Source: Plotosus lineatus (taxonomy: Eukaryota > Chordata > Actinopteri > Siluriformes > Plotosidae). Taken from it: 64,000 nucleotides of DNA. The notes under the pieces are model-generated. The model was not told the DNA's origin, did not search any database, and saw nothing but the letters and a program-made list of their open reading frames with translations. The translations under genes and the position numbers were made by a program. The stretch covers positions 50,024,797-50,088,796 of the forward strand of contig CM045738.1 of the NCBI GenBank assembly GCA_024760905.1, given 5' to 3'. Of the stretch, positions 36,224 to 45,509 are shown one piece after another (positions within the stretch are counted from its first letter, which is position 1; each line of letters begins with the position of its first letter).

Positions 36224-38822
36224 TATTCTTCTGTAATCACCTGAAGAGAGAGGATGATTTCACTGCCCCTTGAAACAGATCTGTAGTGAAAATGAAGTTT
36301 CAATAGAAAGTCTTTGTTCTGTCCTTTTATTTTTACTTATATTTTCTCTGCGAAAAAGTATTGAGCGCACTCCTACGGAAGGATCTACTCAGAAAATTCT
36401 CTCTCTCTCTCTCTCTCTCTAATATATATATAATGTGTATGTAATGCAGCCATGAGGGAGGGGCACAAACCAGTGTCTATCCCTCACGCCGGTTCCAAGC
36501 CCGGATAAATGCAGAGGGTTGAGTCAGGAAGGGCATCCGGCATAAAACAAATGCCAAATAAAAAATGCAAGTCACAACAAAGAATGCCATACCGGATCGG
36601 TCGGGGCCCGGGTTAACAATGACCGCCATCAGTGCTGTTAACCAACAGGGTGCTGGTGGAAATTGGACTACTGTTGGTCGAAGAAGGAGAGGCGGGAGGC
36701 GTTGAGGTTCTCTTTGGGAATAACAAGGATGGATAGGATCAGGAATGAGCACATCAGAGGGACAGCACATGTAAGACGTTTTGGAGACAAAGTCAGAGAG
36801 GCTAGATTGAGATGGTTTGGACATGTACAGAGGAGGGATAGTGAGTATATTGGTAGTAGGATGCTGAGCTTGGAACTACCAGGCAGAAGGCCTAGAGGAA
36901 GACCAAAGAAATGATTCATGGATGTGGTGAAGGAGGACATGAAGGTAGTTGGTGTAAGAGAAGATGCAAAGGATAGGGTGAGATGGAGGCAGATGATTCG
37001 CTGTGGTGATCCCTGAATGGAAAAGCCGAAAGGAAAAGATGATGTGCATATATGTATGTGTATATATGCACACACACACACACACACACACACGTAGAAA
37101 TGCATTTACAGGGTGTCACGATAAAACCTCTCACATCATCATCATCATCTTCATCCACCTTAACCTGGGATTGGTTCACGGGGGCAGCAGCTTAAGCAGT
37201 GAAACCCAACACGACCTGCTGAGCCACAGCAACCATCAGAAATCACTGCTGAGAGGGTATGAAGATCATCCCTAACACATGATGAATTAAAACCTGAATG
37301 AAGTTTCATATATGAAAATAACACTTTGATTCTCTATAAAGTTTAAAATATTGGACGTTTCATTGCTTTTGTTTCATCCTGTATTGTACATGTAACTATA
37401 GCAACGCTGACATCACCACTTTGTCCGCAGTCAGGCGTGAATCACCTCAGTGCTCTTTGCTGATGTCTTTCAGAGACACCTTTGCTCATTGCTCTTCTTA
37501 ACGCCCCGCCTCCCGGCTTTCGTTATTCGCCAGCGCTTGAATAGCCACGCGCTAGAGTTCATGCAACTGGATCGCGCAATCATCAAACTCGGCCTCCACC
37601 AGCTCAATGACATGGAGCTCAAAGAGGTGAGAAAAACATTTGCGTATCATTAGGTTTCTGATGGATTTGATGTTTATTGTAAATACATTAACGTTTTTTG
37701 ATTGGTCAGAGTGTTGATTTAATTCTAGTCCAGATTCGATGATGGTTCCAGGTGTAATTATTTGATACTTTATTACTCATTGTAGTACCTGATCAATTCT
37801 TTAATAACAGCTGATTCTGCTGGAAGCTGTGAGTGGATTGAAAAGGTGCTTAGCGTATTTTCTGGACTATAAGACGCACTTTTTTCATACTTTGGCTGAA
37901 GGTGTGACTTGTACTCCGGGGCAACTTACATGTGAAATTATCACATATCATTCTGTTCATCATAACAACAAACATAATTTCACATGTTTGTTATTTTCAC
38001 ACAGAACCACAAGAAGGACATTCTAGATTTGTGTACAGTACCAGCTAATTCTGGACCACTGAAAATTCAACATGAACAGAAACTTAAAAAGACAACCGGA
38101 CTGAACAAAAATGTCCTAGAAAGAAAATCCTATTCTGCAGATTACAAGCTGCGAGTAGTGAAGGATGCAGCAGAAAATGGTATTGGACAATAAAATTGGT
38201 TAGTTACAGCACCGCGTGTTAAAGTGTTCGACGTGTGAGTTTTGCAGTGGTTGGATCATGTGATGTCTGTGTGCAGGCGTGTTACGTGAGAGGGCTGAAC
38301 GTGGAGTGGTTGAGTCCAACACAGTGCCGTGATTGGCTGTCCCAGTGGTTGCAGTTTTCCATGTACCTTAACGGTGAGAGACGTGACAATGTGTTTTTAA
38401 TTTTTTTAACCAAAATTTAATACGAAAAACCACTGATCCCTTAATCTTTACTGTTTAGCCATGGGTGCGAATCTATTATTGGTTCTTCAATTTCATCGTA
38501 CTTTCTGTACAGTGAAAATAAAACCTATTCTGAACCGCGGAGGCTGGTGCCCATCTCAGCCGAATCTGTGCGAGGGCGGGACACACACTGAACAGCTTGT
38601 CAGACTACCGCACACACATTCACCCACCCACACCTAGGGGGAGATTAATCACCGCTGATTGGCCTACTGTGCATGTTCTTGGACTGAGGGAGGAAATCGA
38701 AGTCCGACCAGGAAAGCCACACAAGTGCAGAAAGACCATGCGAACGCCACACAGAAACACCGTGTCCGGGACTCGAAACCAGGACCTCCTGCTGTGTGAG
38801 GTGGACGGGTCAACCACTGCTC

Positions 38823-38905
<83 letters not shown>

Positions 38906-41900
38906 ATTTTACATATGCTCTTAAAATAAATAATTAAACATCTTGGCCACTTGTGTCAGTAAATATAATTTGGAGGGGTCGGTCCACAGAGGATGAAAGA
39001 AGTCAGGACAGAACAGATGGACCCGACTTGCTTTGGTTGACTTTCAGTGTCGCACCAGCATGCGGGTGTTTTTCATGGCTGGGCGGATGAGGCGTACGAT
39101 AATAAGGGTGCAGGGTGGAGCATCATGTATGCTCATGCTGTCAGTAATACTGGCTTTAAAGCAGAGCCGTTTTATTATTATTGATTATATTGAATATGTT
39201 CATACAGGTCCTTCTCAAAAAATTAGCATATTGTGATAAAGTTCATTATTTTCTGTAATGTACTGATAAAAATTAAACTTTCATATATTTTAGATTCATT
39301 GCACACCAACTGAAATATTTCAGGTCTTTTATTGTTTTAATGCTGATGATTCTGGCATACAGCTCATGAAAACTCAAAATTCCTATCTCAAAAAATGAGC
39401 ATATCATGAAAATTTACTGTAAACGAGCTATTAACCTAATCATCTGAATCAACCAATTAACTCTAAACACCTGCAAAAGATTCCTGAGGCTTTTAAAAAC
39501 TCTCAGCCTGGTTCATTACTCAAAACCGCAATCATGGGTAAGACTGCCGACCTGACTGCTGTCCAGAAGGACATCATTGACACCCTCAAGCAAGAGGGTA
39601 AGACACAGAAAGAAATCTCTGAGTGAATAGGCTGTTCCCAGAGTGCTCCATCAAGCCACCTCAGTGGGACGTCTGTGGGAAGGAAAAAGTGTGGCAGAAA
39701 ACGCTGCACAACCAGAAGAGGTGACCGGACCCTGAGGAAGATTGTGGAGAAGGGCCGATTCCAGACCTCGGGGGACCTGTGGAAGCAGTGGACTGGGCTA
39801 CAGGTGCCATATTCCCCGGGTCAAGCCACTTTTGAACCAGAAACAGTGGCAGAAGCGGCTGACCTGGGCTACAGAGAAGCAGCACTGGACTGTTGCTCAG
39901 TGGTCCAAAGTACTTTTTTCGGATGAAAGCAAATGTTGCATGTCATTCGGAAATCAAGGTGCCAGAGTCTGGAGGAAGACTGGGGACAAGGAAATGCCAA
40001 AATGCCTGAAGTCCAGTGTCAAATACCCACAGTCAGTGATGGTCTGGGGTGCCATGTCAGCTGCTGGTGTTGGTCCACTGTGTTTTATCAAGGGCGGGGT
40101 CAATGCAGCTAGCTATCAGGAGATTTTGGAGCACTTCATGCTTCCATCTGCTGAAAAGCTTTATGGAGATGAAGATTTCATTTTTCAGCACGACCTGGCA
40201 CCTGCTCACAGTGCCAAAACCACTGCTAAATGGTTTACTGACCATGGTATTACTGGGCTCAATTGGCCTGCCGACTCTCCTGACCTGAAGCCCATAGAGA
40301 ATCTGTGGGATATTGTGAAGAGAAAGTTGAGAGACACCAGACCCAACACTGTGGATGAGCTTAAGGCCGCTATCGAAGCATCCTGGGCCTCCGTAACACC
40401 TCAGCAGTGCCACAGGCTGATTGGCTCCATGCCACGCCCGCATTGAAGCAGTCGTTTCTGCAAAAGGATTCCTGACCAAGTATTGAGTGCAGAACTGAAC
40501 ATAAATATTTGAAGGTTGACTTTTTTGTATAAAAACACTTTATTGTTTTATTGGTCGGATGAAATATGTTAATTTTTTGAGATAGGGATTTTTGGTTTTT
40601 CTTTACTTTTTTGCCAAAATGATCAAAATTAAAACAATAAAAGCTTGAACTACTTCAGTTGTGTGTAATGAATCTAAAATATATGAAAGTCTAATGTTTA
40701 TCAGTACATTACAGAAAATAATGAACTTTATCACAATATGGTAATTTTTTGAGAAGGACCTGTATATGGATGATATGGATATGGACCTGACCTTCACGCT
40801 CATAACTTTGTAAACACGTCTATCTGCGGTTGGCATGCATCTGTGGTGTTGCAGCACTTCTGGATCCCCTTTGTGTAGAATCTCTCAGATTTCATTCTGT
40901 CCTTCCTCAGGCCGCCATTGTAAAACCCTCATTTTAATTTTTCTTGTCGCTCCTATTTATACAGTGAACCAATCAGATCGCCCCGTTTCTGTATGTTTTA
41001 CACTGGTTATAGATGCTTTGGATTTGGTGTTGAATTTGCAGTGTGTCACGTGGTATTATAGAGGTTTGCACCTCTGCCTCACAGCAAGGCCCCACGGCTT
41101 CGCGTTCTCCCTGTGCGTGGGTGGGCTTCCTCTCACAGTCCAAAGACACGCACGCCACAGGCTACATGTGCTTAGGTGTGAATGAGTGTTGGACCCGCTC
41201 AGGGTGTAGCCTGCATTTAACTCGGCCAAAGTACAAAGCACACGCACGCACACACCCAGCAGTGGGCTGCCACACACATCTGGATGCTCGGAGAGCAGTT
41301 GAAGGTTCAGCGCTTTGCTCGAGGGCACTTCAGCCATGAAGGTGAAGGAAGGGAAGGTGGTGCTCACCCCTCCACCACCACACATTTTCTCCTGCTGGTT
41401 CAGGAATCGAACCAGTGACCTTTCAGGCCCAAAGCTGCCTCTGTTACCATTAGGTTGTCACTGTCCCCCCAGTGCACCAACTGGGTTATCAAAGGCGGGC
41501 CGTGTCTCTCACAGTCTGTGGTGAGAGGTTGATGTAAAAGAACCATTGCTGACTTTCATAAAGAGGAGCCACAAAGCCATCAGCGTGTTTCTGTCCCTCA
41601 CTAAAGGGTTGCGTCAAGGAAAGGCATCCGACCTAAAAACATATCAACCAAATCAAACGTATGAATCACATGACTCACTGTGGTGACCCCTGAGAAAGGG
41701 AAAAGCCGAAAAGGAAAAGAAAAAAGATGATGATTGATTTCATCACAGGAACTAAAAGACAACTTATGATGCATCACAACCCCAGTGCAAAGGCAGATAG
41801 GTTCATGTTCCATTTACAACACTGCTCATGTACCGACAAGTCCCCCCCCACCCCACCCCCCGCCCCAGCACTAAAACAAATCCCTGAGTGATCTGGCTTA

Positions 41901-42478
41901 GCTGTACGTGGTGGTTAATACCCCCATTTCACTGGCGCGTGGCATGCAATCATCATGGCGGAAAAGTGCGGAATGCAGTCTATGGAAAAGCTTTGGAATT
42001 TTTACACGGAAAATGGGTGCAAATCCTATGGAAGAGTATCAATTCTTACACTCTCGGGACGTTCACAGCATGTGCAGAACAGGTATGCCAAAGTACACCA
42101 AAGTGACCCCACGGAACAATCATGAATTTTTCTTCCATGAATGTGATTCTGAACATGTTCAAAAGCACATTCACGGAATATTGTGGCCTGCCAGAAGCAT
42201 ACGCAGGTGGAGGAAGACTTGAGGAATAACTACAGAATCTCACGGAATGACACATAAGATGAGGGAATAATTGTGGAACGTTTGCGAATGACAACTTTTT
42301 TGCTTTCGTAAGTCTGTGGCGCTCCAGGCAAATGGGGGGATTACTCGACAGTTGCTGAATCATACTTGGTGGCTTCAACATTTTTTTATTCTCTTTTCCT
42401 TCAGAGTCCGAGACCTCACTGTATTTACACGGTATGATGCTGCTGACGGTCAACTACCCGAAACCGCCACACAGCTGA
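27132..42478 (+). CDS. letmd1: LETM1 domain-containing protein 1, mitochondrial inner membrane
   Basis: Nine coding exons: 27132-27250, 28022-28176, 28297-28412, 29299-29381, 30104-30290, 30367-30468, 37474-37626, 38277-38373, 42405-42478. All have GT-AG borders and the phases join to 361 aa (human LETMD1 is 360). The N-terminus is Arg/Cys-rich and lacks acidic residues, as in a mitochondrial presequence. Conserved blocks include FPRFYVLY (about residue 78), LPYREME, IPPFANY within a hydrophobic segment at about 138-160, [11 protein letters not shown], the LETM-like region from 160 to 340, and a C-terminal [15 protein letters not shown]1 is an inner-membrane protein linked to mitochondrial structure and brown-fat function in mammals (known). 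Introns 6 and 8 hold a Rex3 LINE and a Tc1 element. The 120-nt intron between exons 2 and 3 is open in frame, so unspliced reading adds 40 residues. Exon 7 could alternatively start two bases later, but the phase favours this choice. Confidence 0.93.
27543..27626 (+). mobile_element. SINE head fragment in letmd1 intron 1
   Basis: Only the tRNA-like head remains ('ctggatcactgatccc', B box GGGGTTCAAGCCCC), ending after 'gggttgtcagtgct'. Confidence 0.55.
28424..28512. repeat. (TG)n pair just after letmd1 exon 3
   Basis: Two TG tracts start 11 bases after the exon 3 donor site. Confidence 0.85.
28770..29101 (-). mobile_element. Full-length tRNA-headed SINE, tail type 2, in letmd1 intron 3
   Basis: Minus strand: head at 29100 (B box with 'gggttcaagccccact'), body 'agaactattgctgactttc', tail 'ccagcctccccacaaccct' plus 'aattaggattaagcggttc' and an (ATGA)n end. 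Confidence 0.75.
29560..29835 (-). mobile_element. SINE of the 'ggcggcacgg' type
   Basis: Minus strand: 'gggcggtgcagcggtcagc' head, 'ctcacagcgagaaggcctt', 'ttctcccggtgcttgtg', then 'caattgcccctgggtttg'. A common fish SINE layout, diverged. Confidence 0.6.
30671..30920. repeat. Repeat with inverted arms, 'cctgaagagagaggatg' family
   Basis: Arms 'ataagtaaaaataaaagga' (30671 on) and their complement (to 30850) flank 'ctgtaatcacctgaagag'. The core recurs at 36016-36415 and 58150-58243. The hairpin plus repeated core may come from a Penelope-like element end, but no coding part is present. Confidence 0.5.
30979..31984. mobile_element. DNA element with CAGTAGGCCC ends, carrying an insert
   Basis: Ends CAGTAGGCCCTTGACTATTC and AATATTGAGGGCCTACTG. 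A related arm is at 56098 onwards. The middle (about 31455-31800) holds foreign sequence with an open frame (see 31441). Confidence 0.6.
31441..31803 (+). other. Open frame of 120 codons, unknown, inside a DNA element
   Basis: The frame reads through a Val/Phe/Cys-rich hydrophobic part (about residues 25-50), then [20 protein letters not shown] recognise no domain. 'ccaagatggtgctgcctag' at its start recalls 5' regions of fish LINEs, so it may be a LINE 5' fragment rather than a gene. No second copy in the window allows a test. Confidence 0.25.
31984..32073. repeat. (TG)n(TA)n compound microsatellite
   Basis: About 22 TG units then about 22 TA units, between a DNA element end and the 5' end of a Rex3 copy. 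Confidence 0.9.
32090..35398 (+). mobile_element. Rex3 LINE, near full length, inside letmd1 intron 6
   Basis: Same order as the 20-kb copy but on the plus strand: endonuclease start (WNATSL near 32535), [10 protein letters not shown] near 32930, RT start ([12 protein letters not shown] near 34120), C-terminal [12 protein letters not shown] near 35075, and a very short GATGAT tail. The active-site region around 34615 reads GDELLASS where the other copy has ADDVVLLASS, so the catalytic Asp pair is lost by a small deletion. There are several other frameshifts. It lies in the same direction as letmd1, and a (TG)n(TA)n microsatellite abuts its 5' end. Confidence 0.83.
35403..35928. mobile_element. 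TA-type DNA element, internally deleted, letmd1 intron 6
   Basis: Ends CAGTGGTACCTCAATTTATG and GAGGTACCACTG. Relative to the copy ending at 1618 it lacks the region with the 70-bp units. It contains a (TG)n tract at 35701-35744. Confidence 0.65.
35929..36014. repeat. (TG)n(TA)n compound microsatellite
   Basis: Same architecture as at 31984, again beginning exactly at the ...ACTG end of a DNA element (35928). Confidence 0.9.
36016..36415. repeat. Two tandem cores of the 'cctgaagagagaggatg' repeat
   Basis: 36030-36188 and 36230-36400 each carry 'tcacctgaagagagaggatg', 'gaaacagatctgtagtga' and 'ctacggaaggatctactc'. They are separated by a (TA)n tract. Confidence 0.6.
36449..37040 (+). mobile_element. 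Internally deleted RTE LINE (5' end fused to 3' end)
   Basis: The first half (36449-36700) is untranslated 5' sequence, including 'aggaagggcatccggcat' and 'ccataccggatcggtcg'. At about 36695-36710 it jumps directly to the C-terminal coding part ([37 protein letters not shown]), then GAAAAGCCGAAAGG. The endonuclease and reverse transcriptase are gone, and GGGAGGC at the junction also occurs in the intact 3' part. Confidence 0.7.
37134..37205 (-). mobile_element. Short Rex3-like 3' tail fragment
   Basis: (ATC)n followed by a 'gggggcagcagcttaag' stretch, matching the last bases of the Rex3 copies on the minus strand. It is too short to be certain. Confidence 0.4.
37853..38195 (+). mobile_element. 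pogo-type DNA element fragment with transposase DNA-binding start
   Basis: Begins with 'tattttctggactataaga', a terminal sequence I know from fish DNA elements. It ends with coding-like [21 protein letters not shown] followed by a stop, which resembles the N-terminal helix-turn-helix of pogo/Tigger-type transposases. It lies in letmd1 intron 7, same strand. The rest of the transposase is missing. A matching opposite end is seen at about 56740-56765. Confidence 0.5.
38532..38826 (-). mobile_element. SINE of the 'ggcggcacgg' type in letmd1 intron 8
   Basis: Minus strand: 'cctcacacagcaggaggtcc', 'tttctgcacttgtgtggc', 'cccctaggtgtgggtgg'. It sits directly against a 75-bp (TA)n tract that marks its head side. 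Confidence 0.6.
38828..38902. repeat. (TA)n microsatellite
   Basis: About 37 TA units next to the head of a SINE in letmd1 intron 8. Confidence 0.9.
39205..40762 (+). mobile_element. Tc1-type transposon with long IR/DR ends and defective transposase
   Basis: A 1558-bp element flanked by TA on both sides (39203-39204 and 40763-40764), inside letmd1 intron 8. Its ends are inverted repeats of about 200 bp, each with an outer and an inner copy of a 'ctcaaaaaatt' binding-site motif (39211 and 39382 left; 40562 and about 40735 right). The transposase starts at 39534 ([15 protein letters not shown]) and has a DD34E catalytic triad: D in FSDES, D in QHDLAPAH, E in PIENLW. It is dead: an in-frame TGA follows at 39624, a frameshift with loss of about 18 residues lies near 39790-39805, and another frameshift lies near 40440. 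Confidence 0.9.
41046..41400 (+). mobile_element. Degraded 'ggcggcacgg'-type SINE
   Basis: 'gcacctctgcctcacagc', 'tccctgtgcgtgggtggg', 'cacagtccaaagacacgc' in order, followed by decayed sequence. It lies in letmd1 intron 8, just before another SINE. Confidence 0.5.
41452..41735 (+). mobile_element. SINE with RTE-type tail
   Basis: The body 'aagaaccattgctgacttt' leads into 'aggaaaggcatccgacct' and ends with GGGAAAAGCCGAAAAGG plus a GATG-rich tail. The tRNA-like head is mostly replaced. Confidence 0.65.
41880..42404. other. Unassigned part of letmd1 intron 8
   Basis: Holds repetitive-looking 'cacggaa' motifs (42110-42250) and an open frame without similarity to anything I know. Possibly an old DNA element. 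Confidence 0.25.
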
Positions 42479-42805
42479 TGAGCCCGGAGGGTTTTATCAG
42501 CAACGCTTTTCCTGAAGGATCAGAAATGAAGATTACAAACAAACTCACAGCGAGCAAACAAGTGCGGTTATCAGAGATGTGCCAGCGCAGTATCCGGGTC
42601 ATCCAGTACCGCCTCGGGATTACAGGGAGGGGTGGGGGTTGTTATGATTATCTGTGATTAGTGATCAGAAGATGGGTGGGACTTGTGATGAAAGCAGTAA
42701 AAACTCGAGTGGAAGTTGGTTCTGCTTTCAGCCTTTATTCTGTCACAAATCTGCAAATGAGAAAACTGGATTGAGTCCACATGAACACATACACACATAT
42801 GTATG

Positions 42806-42811
42806 TATGTA

Positions 42812-42873
<62 letters not shown>
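42806..42873. repeat. (GT)n(AT)n(AC)n compound, palindromic microsatellite
   Basis: GT, then TA, then CA runs make the tract self-complementary. It lies about 330 bases after the letmd1 stop codon. Confidence 0.85.
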
Positions 42874-42874
<1 letters not shown>

Positions 42875-43139
42875 TGCTCACTGCATGCAGCACCTACTCA
42901 TTACAAAAGCCAACACCTCGCTGTGTTTACATCATGTTTGGGTTTCTGTTGAGTAAGATTGATCTGTTTCTGTGGGATTTCTCTTGTCATGCTGCATTTG
43001 TTTCATTTCCTTTTTTTTTTTTCTTCCTACGCTGCACAACGTGCATAAACTTCATCAGCAGAACAGTACTAAAGGTCACCCGGTCCGCAAATTATCATCC
43101 AAATTGCAACCTAAAGTCATAAAACTTCACTCATTCGTT

Positions 43140-43475
43140 CAATTTGCTGAACCGCTTAAGCCAATGAGGGTCGTGGGGAGGTTGGAGTCCATTTCAGCCA
43201 ACTCAGAGAAGGAAAGGTACACGCCAAACAGCTCCGTAGCCCACACATGGCAACATGCAAACAAGCTCTCATACCGAGCAGCGATTTGGAACAACCCATT
43301 AATCTGATGGGTATGGCTCTTGACTGTGGGAGGAAACCAGAGATACCCTGGAGAAACCCACACGAGCACAGGGAGAACCCGCGAATGTCACACAGGAACA
43401 GACAGGTCCAGGAATCAAACCCAGTAGGTTCTTGCTGGAAGGTGTGCATGCTAACCCCTGCACCGCGGTGATGTC
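43140..43475 (-). mobile_element. SINE of the 'ggcggcacgg' type
   Basis: Minus strand: 'tgcaggggttagcatgc', 'gggttctccctgtgctcg', 'tttcctcccacagtcaaga', tail 'ccacgaccctcattggctt' and a final TGAATGA-type end. Confidence 0.6.
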
Positions 43476-43704
43476 CCAGAGTGTGATTAGCCCTAAACCC
43501 TTACATAACCAGATCAGCAAATGAAATGTAGACTAAGTCTGTGTCGGCCCCGGGGGTGGCATGGTGGGGTTGGAATGTCTTGTGATCACTCATGCACAAG
43601 AGCATGCTGAGTTCGAGTCCAATCAGGTCTCACCATTCCTGAATAGTAAACGCTCATATTGGACAGTTTAAATTTGGTGTTCTTGAACTTGCAGGGTGTG
43701 AACC

Positions 43705-43935
43705 GGTGCTGTGCTGGTTAACACGCCCGCCTCACAGCTGGAAGGTCCCAGGTTTGAGTCCCAGGCTCAATGAGGGCATTTGTGTGAAGGTAGCATGTTC
43801 CCATGGTGCTTCATGGGTTTCCTCCCACAGTCCTAAAACATGTACTGTACATTAGGCTAAGTGGCTGCTCCAATTGCCCCTAGGTGTGCGTGGTTGTGTG
43901 TGCCATGTCCCTGCAATGGACCAGCAAGGGAGGAG
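43705..43935 (+). mobile_element. SINE of the 'ggcggcacgg' type, tail missing
   Basis: 'ggttaacacgcccgcctc', 'gggtttcctcccacagtcc', 'caattgcccctaggtgtg'. It stops before a recognisable 3' tail. Confidence 0.55.
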
Positions 43936-45190
43936 ATTCCATGACATTTTAATGACTTCTCCATAACCAATCATAAAAGTTTAAAGACCTAAATTACCCC
44001 CAGGTTATTTCCCAAACACATGACATCAGGAATTTTGTACCAGCGTTGCTTTCCTCGCAAGTCTACAATGACATATCAAGAGTTTTTTATAATTATTACT
44101 TTTCGTTCATAAAGAACACATTGGAGTATTATCTTTGGGGTTTCAACCCCTGACCTCCCCCAGATTTATTTCTCTTTTTCTTTGACTGCTGTATGCAATA
44201 AACCGTCAGTCAGGTGACAATGCAATAAAATGCTTTGTGCGTAGCTCACTTCCTTCCTTTATTCTGCTCAGCGCACTCATTAAAACCCAAAGTATGATTT
44301 GGAGACGGCTACATCAACTCTACCCTCCAGTGGACTGCATCCCACCAGCCTGTTGCTGATTATTTTTACACTCGGGCATGTATCTGAATTTTACTCTTAA
44401 CCTGGTCCGGGGGGGGGGACAAGAGGGAGGCATTATTTGGGCAGCACGAGTTTCCAGGTCCTGTCTATATCATGCTACTATCGATATCAATTACTGAGCC
44501 AGAATTACTCAGAAGGGTTTATATTTGAACTAAACCAACCAAACACACAACCCCTTTCAGTACTCCACAAGTGCCGCCCCTACCCCCCCCAAAAAAAAAT
44601 CAGGCATGTGCATTACCAAAGCAATAAACATAAACGTGACACCTCCATATCTCTTCCAACCAACCGGCAACGGGGTGTCAAGCACAAATATTCTGTCACT
44701 GATTGGCTGGAATAGTGTTTTGTGGCTCGCATCAAGCATCTTTGTTTATTTTGTTTGTTTCTACAGAACCAAGGCTGCCTAAAAATCACGTTTCACTTTT
44801 AGTGCCAGAACAGAGTTTAGATGCAGGTTTTCCTAGGAGGGACCGGTCTAACACTGCCAGAGGATCAGTGAGAACACTGTGCACTGCAGGGTGTGAGGAG
44901 GCCTTTGAAGTAGGAAGGTACAGGTTCATTTTTGGCTTTATAAGAAAGCATTGTTTTTATTTTTTCAATATATAATGTGAGCAGCTACAGGAAGTCAATG
45001 TAGAAAGCGTAGCAGAGGTGTGGTTGAACTTGGGAAGGTTGGGAAAATTTATTTTATTTATTTATTTTTTTACATGATTTACAAAAATGAAATGATAACT
45101 GGCAGTAAATCAGTGTCCAACATATCAGGTAATCTTCTGTATTAATTTTTTTTTGGGGGGGGGGGGTCATCTGAAACAAGACTGGACATC
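43936..45190. other. Intergenic sequence between letmd1 and cd63 ends
   Basis: AATAAA motifs at about 44199 and 44223 on the plus strand could serve letmd1, though they are 1.7 kb past its stop. No other gene seen. Confidence 0.3.
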
Positions 45191-45206
45191 AGTGTTGGGG
45201 GGAATC

Positions 45207-45212
45207 TTTATT
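45207..45212 (-). terminator. Candidate polyadenylation signal of cd63
   Basis: AATAAA on the minus strand about 300 bases after the cd63 stop codon. It implies a short 3' untranslated region from 45509 to about 45190. Confidence 0.55.
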
Positions 45213-45509
45213 TTCAGTCAAAAAAAAGTTAAAAAGTTACTACAATACATGAAATGTGAGATTATAAAAGTACAGTCTCGTTCCAAAAGAAAACCCTGTG
45301 AATACTAAAGTAAATATATATATCAGAGTGGAGTGCAAGATGGATAGTTTTTCGTTTTTTAACAGCACAGACGATTGTAGAACAAAATTTAAAGGTTCTC
45401 AATCTGCATATAGGCACATTTATTTCTGTCGGAAATGTTACGTGTTGCGACGAAGGCATTTACAAATCTGAAGAAGTGTTTCCTTGAAGTGTGAAGTTTT
45501 AAGCTGGGG

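Noticed and set aside
42316..42657. Plus-strand 113-codon frame over letmd1 exon 9
   Set aside because: It is the wrong frame; the true frame of the exon is set by phase and matches the LETMD1 C-terminus.
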